Positions 43,417-52,331 of a stretch of 64,000 nt of DNA are shown piece after piece. The position numbers were made by a program, and so were the translations under genes. Source of the stretch: CAYVKM01 sp964452045 (GTDB lineage Bacteria > Calditrichota > Calditrichia > RBG-13-44-9); assembly GCA_964452045.1 (NCBI GenBank), contig CAYVKM010000002.1:36617-100616 (forward strand), read 5' to 3'. The notes below the pieces were generated by a model, which did no database searches, had not been told where the DNA came from, and saw nothing but the letters and a program-made list of their open reading frames with translations. How positions within the stretch are numbered: the first letter of the stretch is position 1; each line of letters starts with the position of its first letter.

Positions 43417-43445
43417 ATTACTTTAGAGAAAAATCTTCCCAAATT

Positions 43446-43856
43446 TTAACCCAATCCGGTATCATCTCCGCGCATTAACAGAATAAAAGCATCATTCACA
43501 TCCTCGAATTCCAGCGCATGGCGTTTACATCCATTCCGGGAACAAATCTTTATCATTCCTCCCACTTCCAGTTGAATACCGATGAGGGGGGCCCGGCAGT
43601 CGCACAGCTGAATCACCGGAAAAGGCTGATGGCAATGTGGGCAGGAAAAAACAGCAACCGAACCGACCACATCTTCCACATTTACAAATTTTTTATCATA
43701 ACTACCATAAATCTGACTCAGATATACCTTCCCAACTTTCTCTCCCAGCTTGGTTTCCAACTCGATGGCCGGCAGATCATCGATAAGCACTTTCTTATTC
43801 ATCAGGGATTTCTGGCATTCCGGACATTTTACCGGAATTTGAATCTGATTGCCCAT
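43446..43856 (-). CDS. Zinc-ribbon protein of unknown function, linked to the redox operon
   Basis: 136 residues. CPEC near the N-terminus (KCPECQKSLMNK), CPHC in the middle (FSCPHCHQPFP), then CDC and a late CSRNGC give four Cys pairs that could hold two zinc ribbons or rubredoxin-like sites. There is no membrane segment. It begins 27 bp after the NuoG-like gene and ends the operon before a terminator, so it may help assembly of, or associate with, the NuoEFG-like complex. No family recognised. Confidence 0.7.
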   Translation of the reverse strand: MGNQIQIPVKCPECQKSLMNKKVLIDDLPAIELETKLGEKVGKVYLSQIYGSYDKKFVNVEDVVGSVAVFSCPHCHQPFPVIQLCDCRAPLIGIQLEVGGMIKICSRNGCKRHALEFEDVNDAFILLMRGDDTGLG

Positions 43857-43883
43857 ATATGCTCCTTTAATTCATCATACTTT

Positions 43884-46800
43884 TTATTCTACCACTTCCT
43901 GGGGAGACATTATTTCCACATTCTTTTTGATGTCAGATGGGTATGTCCTGGTCCGAAACAGATCGAACCACTTCTCCAGGTAATTTGCTCCATAGGGAAG
44001 ATTTCGGCTTCTCGCATCAACCAAAATTTCCGTCCGCGGCATATATCCATTTCTGAAAACTGCAAATTCCTTTTTGTATTCCGGGACGATCTCAAGAATT
44101 TCATTGGTCACCTCATCAACCGACTTAAATTTGGATGCCTCGGAAAGTTCCTCCGCCAACTCAGCCAAAATTCGCCAGTTCGGCATGCCGGTTAAAGGTT
44201 TGAGCACATTTTTAAGAAATTGTACTCTTCCCTCGCCATTGGTCACCGTGCCGGCTGATTCGGTAAAGGGGACTATCGGAAAAACAATATCGGCAATTTT
44301 TGCCGTTTCAGTCATGAACATATCGGCTACAATGATGAGAGAATTTTCCGGTTTCTGAATATCTAATTCGGCAGTACCAACCGGATCCTGCTGCCAGAAG
44401 ATCAAACCGGGAATCTGACCCTGTTTTATTTTGTCGATGAGTCTCCAGGCAGTCTTCCCATTTTTATCGGGCAATTTCGCATCCCAGGCGGTTCCCATTC
44501 TTTTCAGCACCATTGGATTATCCAGTCTTTGATAGCCAGGCAGATAATCCGGCAGCATACCCATGTCCAGCATACCCTGATAATTTGCCTGCCCCGGAAC
44601 CGAGAGGAAAGCCTCGGTTTGTCCCAGCGCGAACCCCAGACTGTTCAGCCAATGGATAATTTCGGGTTTTGCCTTTTCCCGGTTACAAATAAACAAGGGT
44701 GATTTGGCACTGAGCATTTGCCGAAAGAATTGATTGAATTCCGTCTGCTTCAGATTAAACTCACTCAATTTTATTTTCCTGGAAATCCCGGTGACACTGG
44801 CAAATAAGTCCCGGCACTTTTCCCGTTTTGAGGGATCAATTACTTTTTCGTACCAGCCGCTCAGATTTATTTTATCAATTAAATACTGCAGAAATAGAAC
44901 TTTCTTGTCCTCGGGAATTGCCACACTGTGTGCTTTTTTAGCGAGTTTCGAATCCGGACAACATCCCATGAAAACAGTTTGGCCGCGTCGTGCTGCCTTA
45001 TAAAGTTTGGTGTAAAGAATGGGATGGGACTCCAGTGGATCGAAATTGCAGACCATGATAAAATCGCTTTGATCGATCTTTTTAAAAGTGGTATTGGACA
45101 TGGATGCCCTTAACAGCTGTTCAGGATATTCATTCAAATTGGAGAGGGAACCAACATTGTTAGTTTCAAGGACGGTGCGGGAAAATTTTTGTAGCAGATA
45201 ATTCTCTTCATTTGTGGAATGGGGGGAACCAAATACCGCCCACTCCCCGCCTGTCTTTATTAAATCCCGAATTTTTTTCGAGGCGAATTCGAATGCTCCA
45301 TTCCAGGAGGCAGGTTCGAGTTCTCCATTCTTCCTTATATACGGTTGTTTAAGCCGGTTCGGATCGTTTACATACCGGAATCCATATCTTCCCCGCTCAC
45401 ACAGATTACCAAATTCGTTGACACTGGCATTTTTATCGGCAGAAATTTTCAGAACCCGGTCCTCTAAAATGTCGGCCTGCATTGAACATCCCACACTGCA
45501 GTACTGACATATAGTTGGATGTTTCTTCAGGATCCAGGGACCCGGTTTGGTCGCATCCACTTTATCCACAATCGCACCAGTGGGGCAAGTTTCGACGCAC
45601 TGACCGCAGGAGATACAACTGGACTCGGCCAGAGGCAATTCCATCTGCGGTTTTACCTTGGCATCAAACCCGCGCTTGACGAAACCATAAATGCCTAATC
45701 CCATCACTTCGTCACAAATCCGGACACAGCGTCCGCACAATATACATTTATCCAGTTCAATCTGGATAAATGGGTGGCTTTTATCGGCCCTGATATCATG
45801 AAAATCGCCAAGGTAATTTTGTTGCACCGCCTCATATTCGGTGGAATGTACCTGCAGATCACATTCATAAAAGGCCTGGCAACCACACTCCAGACAGCGA
45901 ATAGCTTCGTTATAGACCTGATCCGGGGTAAAACCTAGCTCGATTTCTTTCCAGTCTTTCCGGCGTTCTTTCGGATCGCGCACCGCCATCTTGGCCCGGA
46001 CTGTTTTTGAGATATCGGTAAAGTCACTTTCCGTAATCTTCTTAAAATTATCTTTGCGACTCATGAAGGGTTTTTTGACAATATCCAGTTTTTCGCCGGT
46101 TAAATATTTATGAATCGCCTGTGCAGCTTTACGACCATCTGCGATAGCTTCAATAGCTGTAGCAGCTCCCAACACCACATCTCCACCGGCAAAAACACCC
46201 GGTATGTTAGTATCCATAATATCTGGCCGGATCTCAAGGGTTCCCCATTTGGAAAGTTTAACATTAACCAGTTTTTCGTCTTTTCCTGCAAATTCCAGAT
46301 CAGGCTTTTGTCCGATTGCCGCAATAACCCAATCGACATCCATCACAAAATTGGAGCCCTCAACCGGTACCGGCCTTCTTCGACCACTGCTGTCGGGAGG
46401 ACCTAACTCCATCTTCAGGCATTCAATACCTTCGGCCCGATCATTTTCGTCCAGAACAACCTTTACCGGTGCAGTAAGAAAAATAAAATTCACACCTTCT
46501 TCTTCGGCTTCTTCGATTTCCATCTGATTGGCCGGCATTTCTTTTATGGTTCGACGGTAGACGATGTTTACCTCATCCGCTCCCAGTCTTAGGGCGGATC
46601 GAGCCGCATCCATCGCCGTGTTGCCACCGCCAATGACCGCTATTTTCCCGCTAATTGAATTAATTTTATTTAATTTGATATCTTCCAGGAAATCAATTCC
46701 GGAGAGGACACCCTCTGCATTCTCATTTTCCACCCGCATACTGGTGCTGGCCTGAGCGCCCAGTCCGAGAAAAATACTTTCATAGCCCTGTTCAAATAAG

Positions 46801-47621
46801 TTATCAATGGAAAAATCTCTTCCCAGGGCTTTATTCAAATAAATTTTCGCGCCAAGCTTTGTAACACCCTCAACTTCCTTATCAATTATCTCCTCAGGAA
46901 GCCGGTATTGGGGTATGCCCCAGCGAAGCATTCCACCTGGTTTGGGTTTGGCATCATAAATATCAACCGCATGACCTTCCTGACGGAGATAGTAGGCACA
47001 GGATAATCCTGCCGGTCCGGCTCCAATGATTGCCGCCTTATGCCCCGATTCCGGCTTTACCTCCGGAAAATACCGGTCCGGACTCTCCAGATCGATATCT
47101 GCAATAAACCGCTTCACATGATCGATTGCCGCGGGTTCATCTACAAAATTCCGCCGGCAATTCATTTCACATGGTCGGGTACAGACCCGGCCACATACGG
47201 TGGGTAAGGGATTGTTTCGTTTAATCAATTCGATGGCTTCACGATATTTGCCCATGGCAGCCAGAGCGAGATACCCCTGCACATCGACTCCTGCCGGACA
47301 GGCAAGTTTGCAGGGACCCAGGCAATCCGCATAGTGATTACTAAGAATGAGCTCAAGTGCCATTTTCCGGGCTTCCCGGATTGGTTCGCTTTCTGTGGTG
47401 ATCTTCATACCCTGGGTAATTTTCGTTCCGCAGGAAGGAACAAATGATTTTGCACCTTCAACTTCAACCACACATAAAAAACATGAGGTATATGGTTCCA
47501 GTTGATCATCATGGCAGAGGGTTGGTATTTGTATACCCTGATCCCGACAGGCCTGCAAAATGGTTTGATCCGAATCTGCTATAACCTGTTTACCGTCTAT
47601 AAATATTTGAACTTTGCTCAT
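43884..47621 (-). CDS. NuoG-like iron-sulfur subunit fused with a GltD-type NADPH module
   Basis: 1245 residues. Order: 2Fe-2S ferredoxin (1-80; Cys36, 47, 50, 64); GltD-like module (about 95-510) with its own Cys cluster (Cys100, 104, 108, 143, 147, 151, 155), FAD loop AAIIGAGPAGLSCAYYLRQ (196-214) and NADPH loop KIAVIGGGNTAMDAARSA (about 322-340) ending GVFAGGDVVLGAATAIEA; a 4Fe-4S relay (CILCGRCVRICDEV near 624, CISCGQCVETCPTGA near 667); and a molybdopterin-oxidoreductase-like domain (about 700-1245) with CQYCSVGC. Where formate dehydrogenases carry the catalytic Cys/Sec the sequence reads NNVGSLSNLNEY, so the last domain is a NuoG-like structural unit. It would join NAD(H), NADP(H) and an iron-sulfur acceptor. 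Third gene of the operon, 60 bp after nuoF. Confidence 0.85.
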   Translation of the reverse strand: MSKVQIFIDGKQVIADSDQTILQACRDQGIQIPTLCHDDQLEPYTSCFLCVVEVEGAKSFVPSCGTKITQGMKITTESEPIREARKMALELILSNHYADCLGPCKLACPAGVDVQGYLALAAMGKYREAIELIKRNNPLPTVCGRVCTRPCEMNCRRNFVDEPAAIDHVKRFIADIDLESPDRYFPEVKPESGHKAAIIGAGPAGLSCAYYLRQEGHAVDIYDAKPKPGGMLRWGIPQYRLPEEIIDKEVEGVTKLGAKIYLNKALGRDFSIDNLFEQGYESIFLGLGAQASTSMRVENENAEGVLSGIDFLEDIKLNKINSISGKIAVIGGGNTAMDAARSALRLGADEVNIVYRRTIKEMPANQMEIEEAEEEGVNFIFLTAPVKVVLDENDRAEGIECLKMELGPPDSSGRRRPVPVEGSNFVMDVDWVIAAIGQKPDLEFAGKDEKLVNVKLSKWGTLEIRPDIMDTNIPGVFAGGDVVLGAATAIEAIADGRKAAQAIHKYLTGEKLDIVKKPFMSRKDNFKKITESDFTDISKTVRAKMAVRDPKERRKDWKEIELGFTPDQVYNEAIRCLECGCQAFYECDLQVHSTEYEAVQQNYLGDFHDIRADKSHPFIQIELDKCILCGRCVRICDEVMGLGIYGFVKRGFDAKVKPQMELPLAESSCISCGQCVETCPTGAIVDKVDATKPGPWILKKHPTICQYCSVGCSMQADILEDRVLKISADKNASVNEFGNLCERGRYGFRYVNDPNRLKQPYIRKNGELEPASWNGAFEFASKKIRDLIKTGGEWAVFGSPHSTNEENYLLQKFSRTVLETNNVGSLSNLNEYPEQLLRASMSNTTFKKIDQSDFIMVCNFDPLESHPILYTKLYKAARRGQTVFMGCCPDSKLAKKAHSVAIPEDKKVLFLQYLIDKINLSGWYEKVIDPSKREKCRDLFASVTGISRKIKLSEFNLKQTEFNQFFRQMLSAKSPLFICNREKAKPEIIHWLNSLGFALGQTEAFLSVPGQANYQGMLDMGMLPDYLPGYQRLDNPMVLKRMGTAWDAKLPDKNGKTAWRLIDKIKQGQIPGLIFWQQDPVGTAELDIQKPENSLIIVADMFMTETAKIADIVFPIVPFTESAGTVTNGEGRVQFLKNVLKPLTGMPNWRILAELAEELSEASKFKSVDEVTNEILEIVPEYKKEFAVFRNGYMPRTEILVDARSRNLPYGANYLEKWFDLFRTRTYPSDIKKNVEIMSPQEVVE

Positions 47622-47681
47622 TCTGTTACTCCACGCTTAACATTTCCATTAAACCAAATTCTACACTTCGATCATTTCCAA

Positions 47682-49523
47682 CTAACCGGCTGCTTCCGTC
47701 ATCTCCTGCTCAATACCGGTTAGAATTTCGATGGCATCAAACCGGCAGGCATCAAAACAGGCTCCACAGCGGGTACATATTTCCGAATTTATAAAATGGA
47801 TTTCTTTCTTCTCACCAGTTATCGCATTAACCGGACAGACCCGCAAGCAGAGAGTACACCCGGTACAATTCTCTGCGACCACGCGATAGCTAATCAACTC
47901 CCGGCAGCTCTTGGCAGGACATTCTTTATTAAAAATATGTGCCTCATATTCGTTTCGGAAATATTTCAAAGTCGTTAATACCGGATTAGGTGCCGTTTGA
48001 CCCAGTCCGCAAAGGGAACCCAGTTTAATATTCTCAGCTAAACTCTCTAACCTTGGTATATCTTCCGGTACGCCTCTGCCTTCGGTTATTCTTTCCAGGA
48101 TTTCCAGCATTCTTTTGGTACCGATTCGGCAAAAGGTACATTTACCGCAGGATTCTTCCTGGGTAAATTTGAGAAAGAACTTTGCTACGTCTACCATGCA
48201 GGTTCTTTCATCCATCACCACCATACCACCGGAACCCATAATTGCTCCGGTTTTGGTCAGTGAATCATAATCTACCGGGGTATCCAATAATTCAGCCGGG
48301 ACACATCCCCCGGAAGGCCCGCCTAACTGGACGGCCTTAAAATTTTTATTATCCTTAATACCACCACCAACATTAAAGATAACCTCGCGTAAGGACATCC
48401 CCATCGGGACTTCCACCATTCCGCCTCTTTTTATTTTACCAGCCAGCGCAAATACCTTTGTCCCCTTGCTCTTCTCTGTTCCCAGACTATTAAAGGCCTG
48501 GGCACCATTAAGGATAATCCAGGAGATATTGGCATAGGTTTCCACATTATTGATATTGGTTGGTTTTTTCCAGAGCCCCTGCACTGCCGGGAAAGGGGGC
48601 CTTAATCTGGGCATCCCACGTTTACCTTCCACACTGGCGATCAGGGCAGTCTCTTCACCGCAAACAAAAGCTCCTGCCCCAAGCTTTAAAGATATATCAA
48701 AAGAGAATTTGCTGCCAAACATGTGTTTCCCTAAAAAGCCCTTTTCTCTGGCTTGTTTGATAGCAAGCTCCAGCCTTCGGACTGCAAGCGGATATTCGGC
48801 CCGGACGTAAATAACACCCTCAGTAGCACCAATGGCGTAACCGGCAATTAACATACCCTCCAGAACGCTGTGGGGATCACCTTCCATAATGCTGCGATCC
48901 ATAAAAGCACCCGGATCGCCTTCGTCGCCATTACAAATGATATATTTTTCTTTGCCTGGAGATTGCCGGGCAAATTTCCATTTTAATCCGGTCGGAAATC
49001 CTGCTCCTCCCCTCCCCCGTATTCCGGATTCTTTTATCCGATCAATCACCTCATCCGGGGTCATTTCGGTTAAAGCTTTCTTCAGCGCCTGATAGCCATT
49101 CTGAGTTAAATAATCTTTAATTTTTTCCGGATTGATGATACCTGCATTACGCAAAACAATCCGCACCTGATTTTCAAAAAGCTCTTTTTCCGGGGTCTGG
49201 ATTTCATCGCCAGTTACCACCCAGTCTTTTAGGATTTCATGTTTTACAATATGTTCAGCAAAAATAATGGGTATCTTTTTTAATGTTACATCCCCATAAA
49301 TGACGGTGGGGAAACCATCCATCTGAATTTCCATCAGAGGTTCCCGGTAACATGCACCAATGCATCCGGTTTTTTCCAGCTGAATAGGTAACTTCTCTTC
49401 GGTAATTTTCTTCTCCAGTGCGGCGTAGACATCCGCTGCACCGGCTGCGATACCACAACTGGCCATTCCGACAATAATTTTAGTTTTTTTATTTTGGGAG
49501 GTTGGCATCTTCTGATACTCCAT
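47682..49523 (-). CDS. nuoF: NuoF/HydB-like NADH-oxidising flavoprotein with C-terminal ferredoxin
   Basis: 613 residues. A thioredoxin-like 2Fe-2S domain (about 10-100; ASCGIAAGA, GCIGACYREPL) precedes the FMN/NADH domain (RGRGGAGFPTGLKWKF, CNGDEGDPGAFMDRS), an SLBB fold and the NADH-binding-subunit 4Fe-4S domain (ESCGKCTFCRIGTKRM). A C-terminal two-cluster ferredoxin follows (CTGCTLCLRVCPVNA, CTRCGACFDACRFDA). This architecture is that of HydB/HndC-type diaphorase subunits of soluble multimeric complexes, including electron-bifurcating hydrogenases. The ATG abuts the nuoE stop; the ATG at 49508 behind GGAG is an alternative start. Confidence 0.93.
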   Translation of the reverse strand: MEYQKMPTSQNKKTKIIVGMASCGIAAGAADVYAALEKKITEEKLPIQLEKTGCIGACYREPLMEIQMDGFPTVIYGDVTLKKIPIIFAEHIVKHEILKDWVVTGDEIQTPEKELFENQVRIVLRNAGIINPEKIKDYLTQNGYQALKKALTEMTPDEVIDRIKESGIRGRGGAGFPTGLKWKFARQSPGKEKYIICNGDEGDPGAFMDRSIMEGDPHSVLEGMLIAGYAIGATEGVIYVRAEYPLAVRRLELAIKQAREKGFLGKHMFGSKFSFDISLKLGAGAFVCGEETALIASVEGKRGMPRLRPPFPAVQGLWKKPTNINNVETYANISWIILNGAQAFNSLGTEKSKGTKVFALAGKIKRGGMVEVPMGMSLREVIFNVGGGIKDNKNFKAVQLGGPSGGCVPAELLDTPVDYDSLTKTGAIMGSGGMVVMDERTCMVDVAKFFLKFTQEESCGKCTFCRIGTKRMLEILERITEGRGVPEDIPRLESLAENIKLGSLCGLGQTAPNPVLTTLKYFRNEYEAHIFNKECPAKSCRELISYRVVAENCTGCTLCLRVCPVNAITGEKKEIHFINSEICTRCGACFDACRFDAIEILTGIEQEMTEAAG

Positions 49524-50012
49524 CTACTTTTTGTATTTAGCTAAAATTTTTCTGACTTCCCGGTCTGTTAACCGACCATGAGTGCTTTCACCAACTGTTA
49601 ACACTGGCGCCAGACTGCAACACCCTAAACATGCCACAGATTCCAGGGTAAACTGAAGATCTCCAGAAGTTTCGCCATCTTTAATTTGAAGTTCTTCTTC
49701 GCAGACTTCGGTGATTCTCTCCGCACCACTCACATGACATGCCGTTCCATGACATACCCGGATCAAGTGTTTTCCGACCGGGGTGAAGCGAAATTGGGCA
49801 TAGAAAGTCGCCACACCATAGACCTGACTAATATCGGTGTTCGTCTCTTCAGCAATCAATATCATCGCTTCCCGTGGCAAGTATCCATAAATCTTTTGGG
49901 TCTCCTGAAGAATTGGGATGAGTGTACCTCTTTTCGAAGCATTTTTCTTCAGAATTTTCATCAACGGTTTTAAATCAATCTGTGATAAATGTTGTTTCTG
50001 GGCAGCTTCCAT
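49524..50012 (-). CDS. nuoE: NuoE-like thioredoxin-fold 2Fe-2S subunit
   Basis: 162 residues. The C-terminal half holds the 2Fe-2S ligands in RVCHGTACHVSG (Cys-x4-Cys) and VACLGCCSLAPVLTV (Cys-x3-Cys), with the helical N-terminus KRGTLIPILQETQKIYGYLP typical of NuoE/HydC. It passes electrons between the NuoF flavin and other clusters. First gene of the operon with NuoF, the NuoG/GltD fusion and the zinc-ribbon protein; ribosome site AGGTGAAC precedes its ATG. Confidence 0.93.
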   Translation of the reverse strand: MEAAQKQHLSQIDLKPLMKILKKNASKRGTLIPILQETQKIYGYLPREAMILIAEETNTDISQVYGVATFYAQFRFTPVGKHLIRVCHGTACHVSGAERITEVCEEELQIKDGETSGDLQFTLESVACLGCCSLAPVLTVGESTHGRLTDREVRKILAKYKK

Positions 50013-50355
50013 TGTTCACCTGATTTTCTTAATCTTTAAATTTCTGATCGATCGATATTTTTTCAGTGAATTATGTGTAAAAAAGCACAAAATTCCTCAC
50101 AAAGATATAATACCAGTCCTATATTTTTCAATTAAAAAAAATATTTATCTCACTAACTTCAACGTATTCATTAAAAGACCGATCCATTAAAAATAAAATT
50201 CTCTAATGACTATCTTCGTCTAATCTAATGGAAAATAGTGTCATTTTTAATTTTGTCAATACTATCCGAATTTTAAATGGAACAATTCATTTTAATTTTT
50301 GTATGAATCATTTTGCAATTCCATACTCATATTCATATTATATTATCAGAATAAA
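50013..50355. other. AT-rich divergent intergenic region
   Basis: Lies between the NuoE-like gene (minus) and the SRPBCC gene (plus) and must hold promoters for both, but no -35/-10 pair of good quality stands out. No stable hairpin, RNA gene or long open frame is seen. Confidence 0.4.
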
Positions 50356-50826
50356 GTGAAAACGTACATACTTAAACAAGAAACCATTATACATCAGCCG
50401 TTGGAGACTGTTTTTCAATTCTTCAGCACTGCTGAAAATTTGAATCGGCTTACCCCACCGCATTTAAAATTCGAAATACTTACTCCCCTTCCGATAACCA
50501 TGGCTAAAGGAACACTAATTGATTATCAATTGAAAATTTATTACTTTCCGGTTAAGTGGAAAACTGAAATTATTGTCTGGGAGCCACCATACCGCTTCAT
50601 CGACTCTCAACTTAAAGGTCCCTATCGAAAATGGATTCATGAACATAAATTTGAAGCAGTTGGTGAGAAAACCAAAATGACCGACACTTTGGAATATGCC
50701 ATACCGGGAGGAATATTTTCGGCTATCATTAATAATCTTTTTGTGAAGAAAGATATCCAAAACATATTCAACTTTCGGGAAGAACAATTATTGACGATTT
50801 TTGGACGATATGACAAACCAGAATAA
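50356..50826 (+). CDS. SRPBCC-family (START-like) protein
   Basis: 156 residues from GTG 50356, chosen because MKTYILKQETIIHQPLETVF then lines up with the usual N-terminus of this group; the frame is open further up without signal. Motifs are FFSTAENLNRLTPPHLKFEI, the central WEPPYRFIDSQLKGPYRKW, and DTLEYAIPGG, the pattern of SRPBCC proteins found next to or fused with NAD(P)-binding epimerase-like proteins. The fold is a hydrophobic pocket for a lipid or other apolar ligand. It overlaps the following NAD(P)-binding gene by 17 bp, so they are coupled. Confidence 0.8.
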   Translation: MKTYILKQETIIHQPLETVFQFFSTAENLNRLTPPHLKFEILTPLPITMAKGTLIDYQLKIYYFPVKWKTEIIVWEPPYRFIDSQLKGPYRKWIHEHKFEAVGEKTKMTDTLEYAIPGGIFSAIINNLFVKKDIQNIFNFREEQLLTIFGRYDKPE

Positions 50827-52261
50827 TAAAAAGAAGATTTTGATAGTTGGTGCCACCGGATATGTCGGCGGGCATCTGGTACCTGCCCTGCTTAAAAAAG
50901 GTTATCAGGTACGGTGTATGGTCCGAAATCCGGAAAAATTGCTGGCTCGAAACTGGAAAAATGTGGAAATTATAGAAGGCGATGTGTTAAAACCGGAAAC
51001 CCTCCCGAAAGCATTAAAGAACATCCACACCGCGTATTATCTGGTTCATTCCATGGGCGGTAGTAAAAATTTCGAAAAAACAGACGCCGTCGCAGCTGCC
51101 AACTTTTGCAAAGCAGCAAAAGCATCCAACATTCAACGAATTATTTATCTTGGTGGATTAGCCAAGGACACAGATTCTCTCTCCTCACATTTAAAAAGCC
51201 GACAGGAAGTAGGAACAATTCTGGGATCATCGGGCGTTCCGGTTACTGAATTTCGTGCCTCAATCATTATTGGTTCCGGGAGTGCCTCGTTCGAAATTAT
51301 CAGAGATCTGGTAAAGAAACTCCCTGTAATGGTGACCCCAAAGTGGGTAAAATCCAGGTGCGAGCCAATATCCATCCAAAATGTAATAGAATATCTGGTT
51401 CTTTGCCTTGAAGAACCCAGAACTATTAATCAGGTTTTGGAAATCGGTGGAGGAGATATTTTGAGTTATGCCAGGATGATGCGCCAGGTGGCTGAGGTCA
51501 TGGAAAAAAAATTGTGGATCATTTCGGTACCGGTGTTAACCCCCAGGTTATCTGCCTACTGGCTGAACCTGGTAACCACAGTACCCATGAGCATAGCCTA
51601 TCCTCTGGTAGACGGATTAAAAAATGATACTATTTGTACCGACCACCGGATCAGAGAGTGGATTAAAATCAAACTTATTTCTTTCACACAAGCAGTGAGA
51701 AGCGCCATCGAAGAGGAGAATCTGGGTGAACTGGAATCCAGGTGGACCGAGGCATCCGGCTATAGTTACGATCCGGCATCAAATTACAAAAATGTAAAAT
51801 TGTTACAGGACAAAAGAATCATCAATAGTCCTTTATCTCAAAAAGCTATTTTTGATGTTATTCAGAGAGTTGGCGGAGATAATGGCTGGTATTATGCAAA
51901 CTGGGCCTGGCAATTACGAGGATTGTTTGACCGTTTGATCGGCGGCGTTGGTATGAGGCGAGGTCGACGTCATCCAACCAATATACGAGTTGGTGACGCC
52001 ATCGATTTCTGGCGGGTGGAAAAATTTGAAGCAGGACATTTTTTGAAACTACGCGCGGAAATGAAACTCCCTGGTATCGCCTGGTTAGAATTTCGAATAG
52101 AAAAAGCTGCCAATGGGGAGAGTATTTTTCAGCAACTGGCAACTTTTTTACCTAAAAATTGGTTTGGTTTTTTTTACTGGTACACTATTATGCCAGCCCA
52201 TTTCTTCGTTTTCCGGAATATGGCTAAGAAAATTGTCGCAGCTGCCCACGAAGATCAATAA
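50810..52261 (+). CDS. NAD(P)-binding SDR-type protein with DUF2867 C-terminal domain
   Basis: 483 residues from ATG 50810 (TTG 50801 also in frame). The N-terminal two-thirds is an atypical SDR/NmrA-like Rossmann domain: ILIVGATGYVGGHLVPALL, then YLVHSMGGSKNFEKTD, a Tyr in IIYLGGLAKD, and EFRASIIIGSGSASFEII. The last third (about 330-483), with WYYANWAWQLRGLFDRLIGG and MRRGRRHP, is the DUF2867 domain, itself SRPBCC-like. An SRPBCC gene precedes and overlaps it. Such proteins are often annotated as nucleoside-diphosphate-sugar epimerases, but no sugar-specific motif is seen; the substrate is unknown. Ends before a bidirectional terminator. Confidence 0.8.
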   Translation: MTNQNNKKKILIVGATGYVGGHLVPALLKKGYQVRCMVRNPEKLLARNWKNVEIIEGDVLKPETLPKALKNIHTAYYLVHSMGGSKNFEKTDAVAAANFCKAAKASNIQRIIYLGGLAKDTDSLSSHLKSRQEVGTILGSSGVPVTEFRASIIIGSGSASFEIIRDLVKKLPVMVTPKWVKSRCEPISIQNVIEYLVLCLEEPRTINQVLEIGGGDILSYARMMRQVAEVMEKKLWIISVPVLTPRLSAYWLNLVTTVPMSIAYPLVDGLKNDTICTDHRIREWIKIKLISFTQAVRSAIEEENLGELESRWTEASGYSYDPASNYKNVKLLQDKRIINSPLSQKAIFDVIQRVGGDNGWYYANWAWQLRGLFDRLIGGVGMRRGRRHPTNIRVGDAIDFWRVEKFEAGHFLKLRAEMKLPGIAWLEFRIEKAANGESIFQQLATFLPKNWFGFFYWYTIMPAHFFVFRNMAKKIVAAAHEDQ

Positions 52262-52287
52262 CCAAATAAAAATCGTAATTAAAATAA

Positions 52288-52311
52288 AAAGGCTCCATTA
52301 ACGGAGCCTTT
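52288..52311. terminator. Bidirectional intrinsic terminator
   Basis: AAAGGCTCC (52288-52296) and GGAGCCTTT (52303-52311) form a perfect 9-bp stem with a 6-base loop, flanked by A-rich sequence on the left. It separates the convergent DUF2867 and nucleotide-sugar dehydrogenase genes. Confidence 0.85.
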
Positions 52312-52331
52312 CCATTCATATCATTTTCTCT

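Noticed and set aside
43307..43445. Glycine riboswitch or other aptamer ahead of plsY-gcvT
   Set aside because: The leader holds only A/T-rich sequence and the terminator of the upstream gene; no glycine aptamer cores seen.
43518..44195. 225-residue plus-strand open frame opposite the zinc-ribbon and NuoG-like genes
   Set aside because: It spans two well-supported minus-strand genes and resembles a reverse-strand shadow; no family pattern.
43884..45510. Molybdopterin domain considered as an active formate dehydrogenase
   Set aside because: The CQYCSVGC cluster is present but no Cys or in-frame TGA occurs where the catalytic Cys/Sec should be, so it is NuoG-like.
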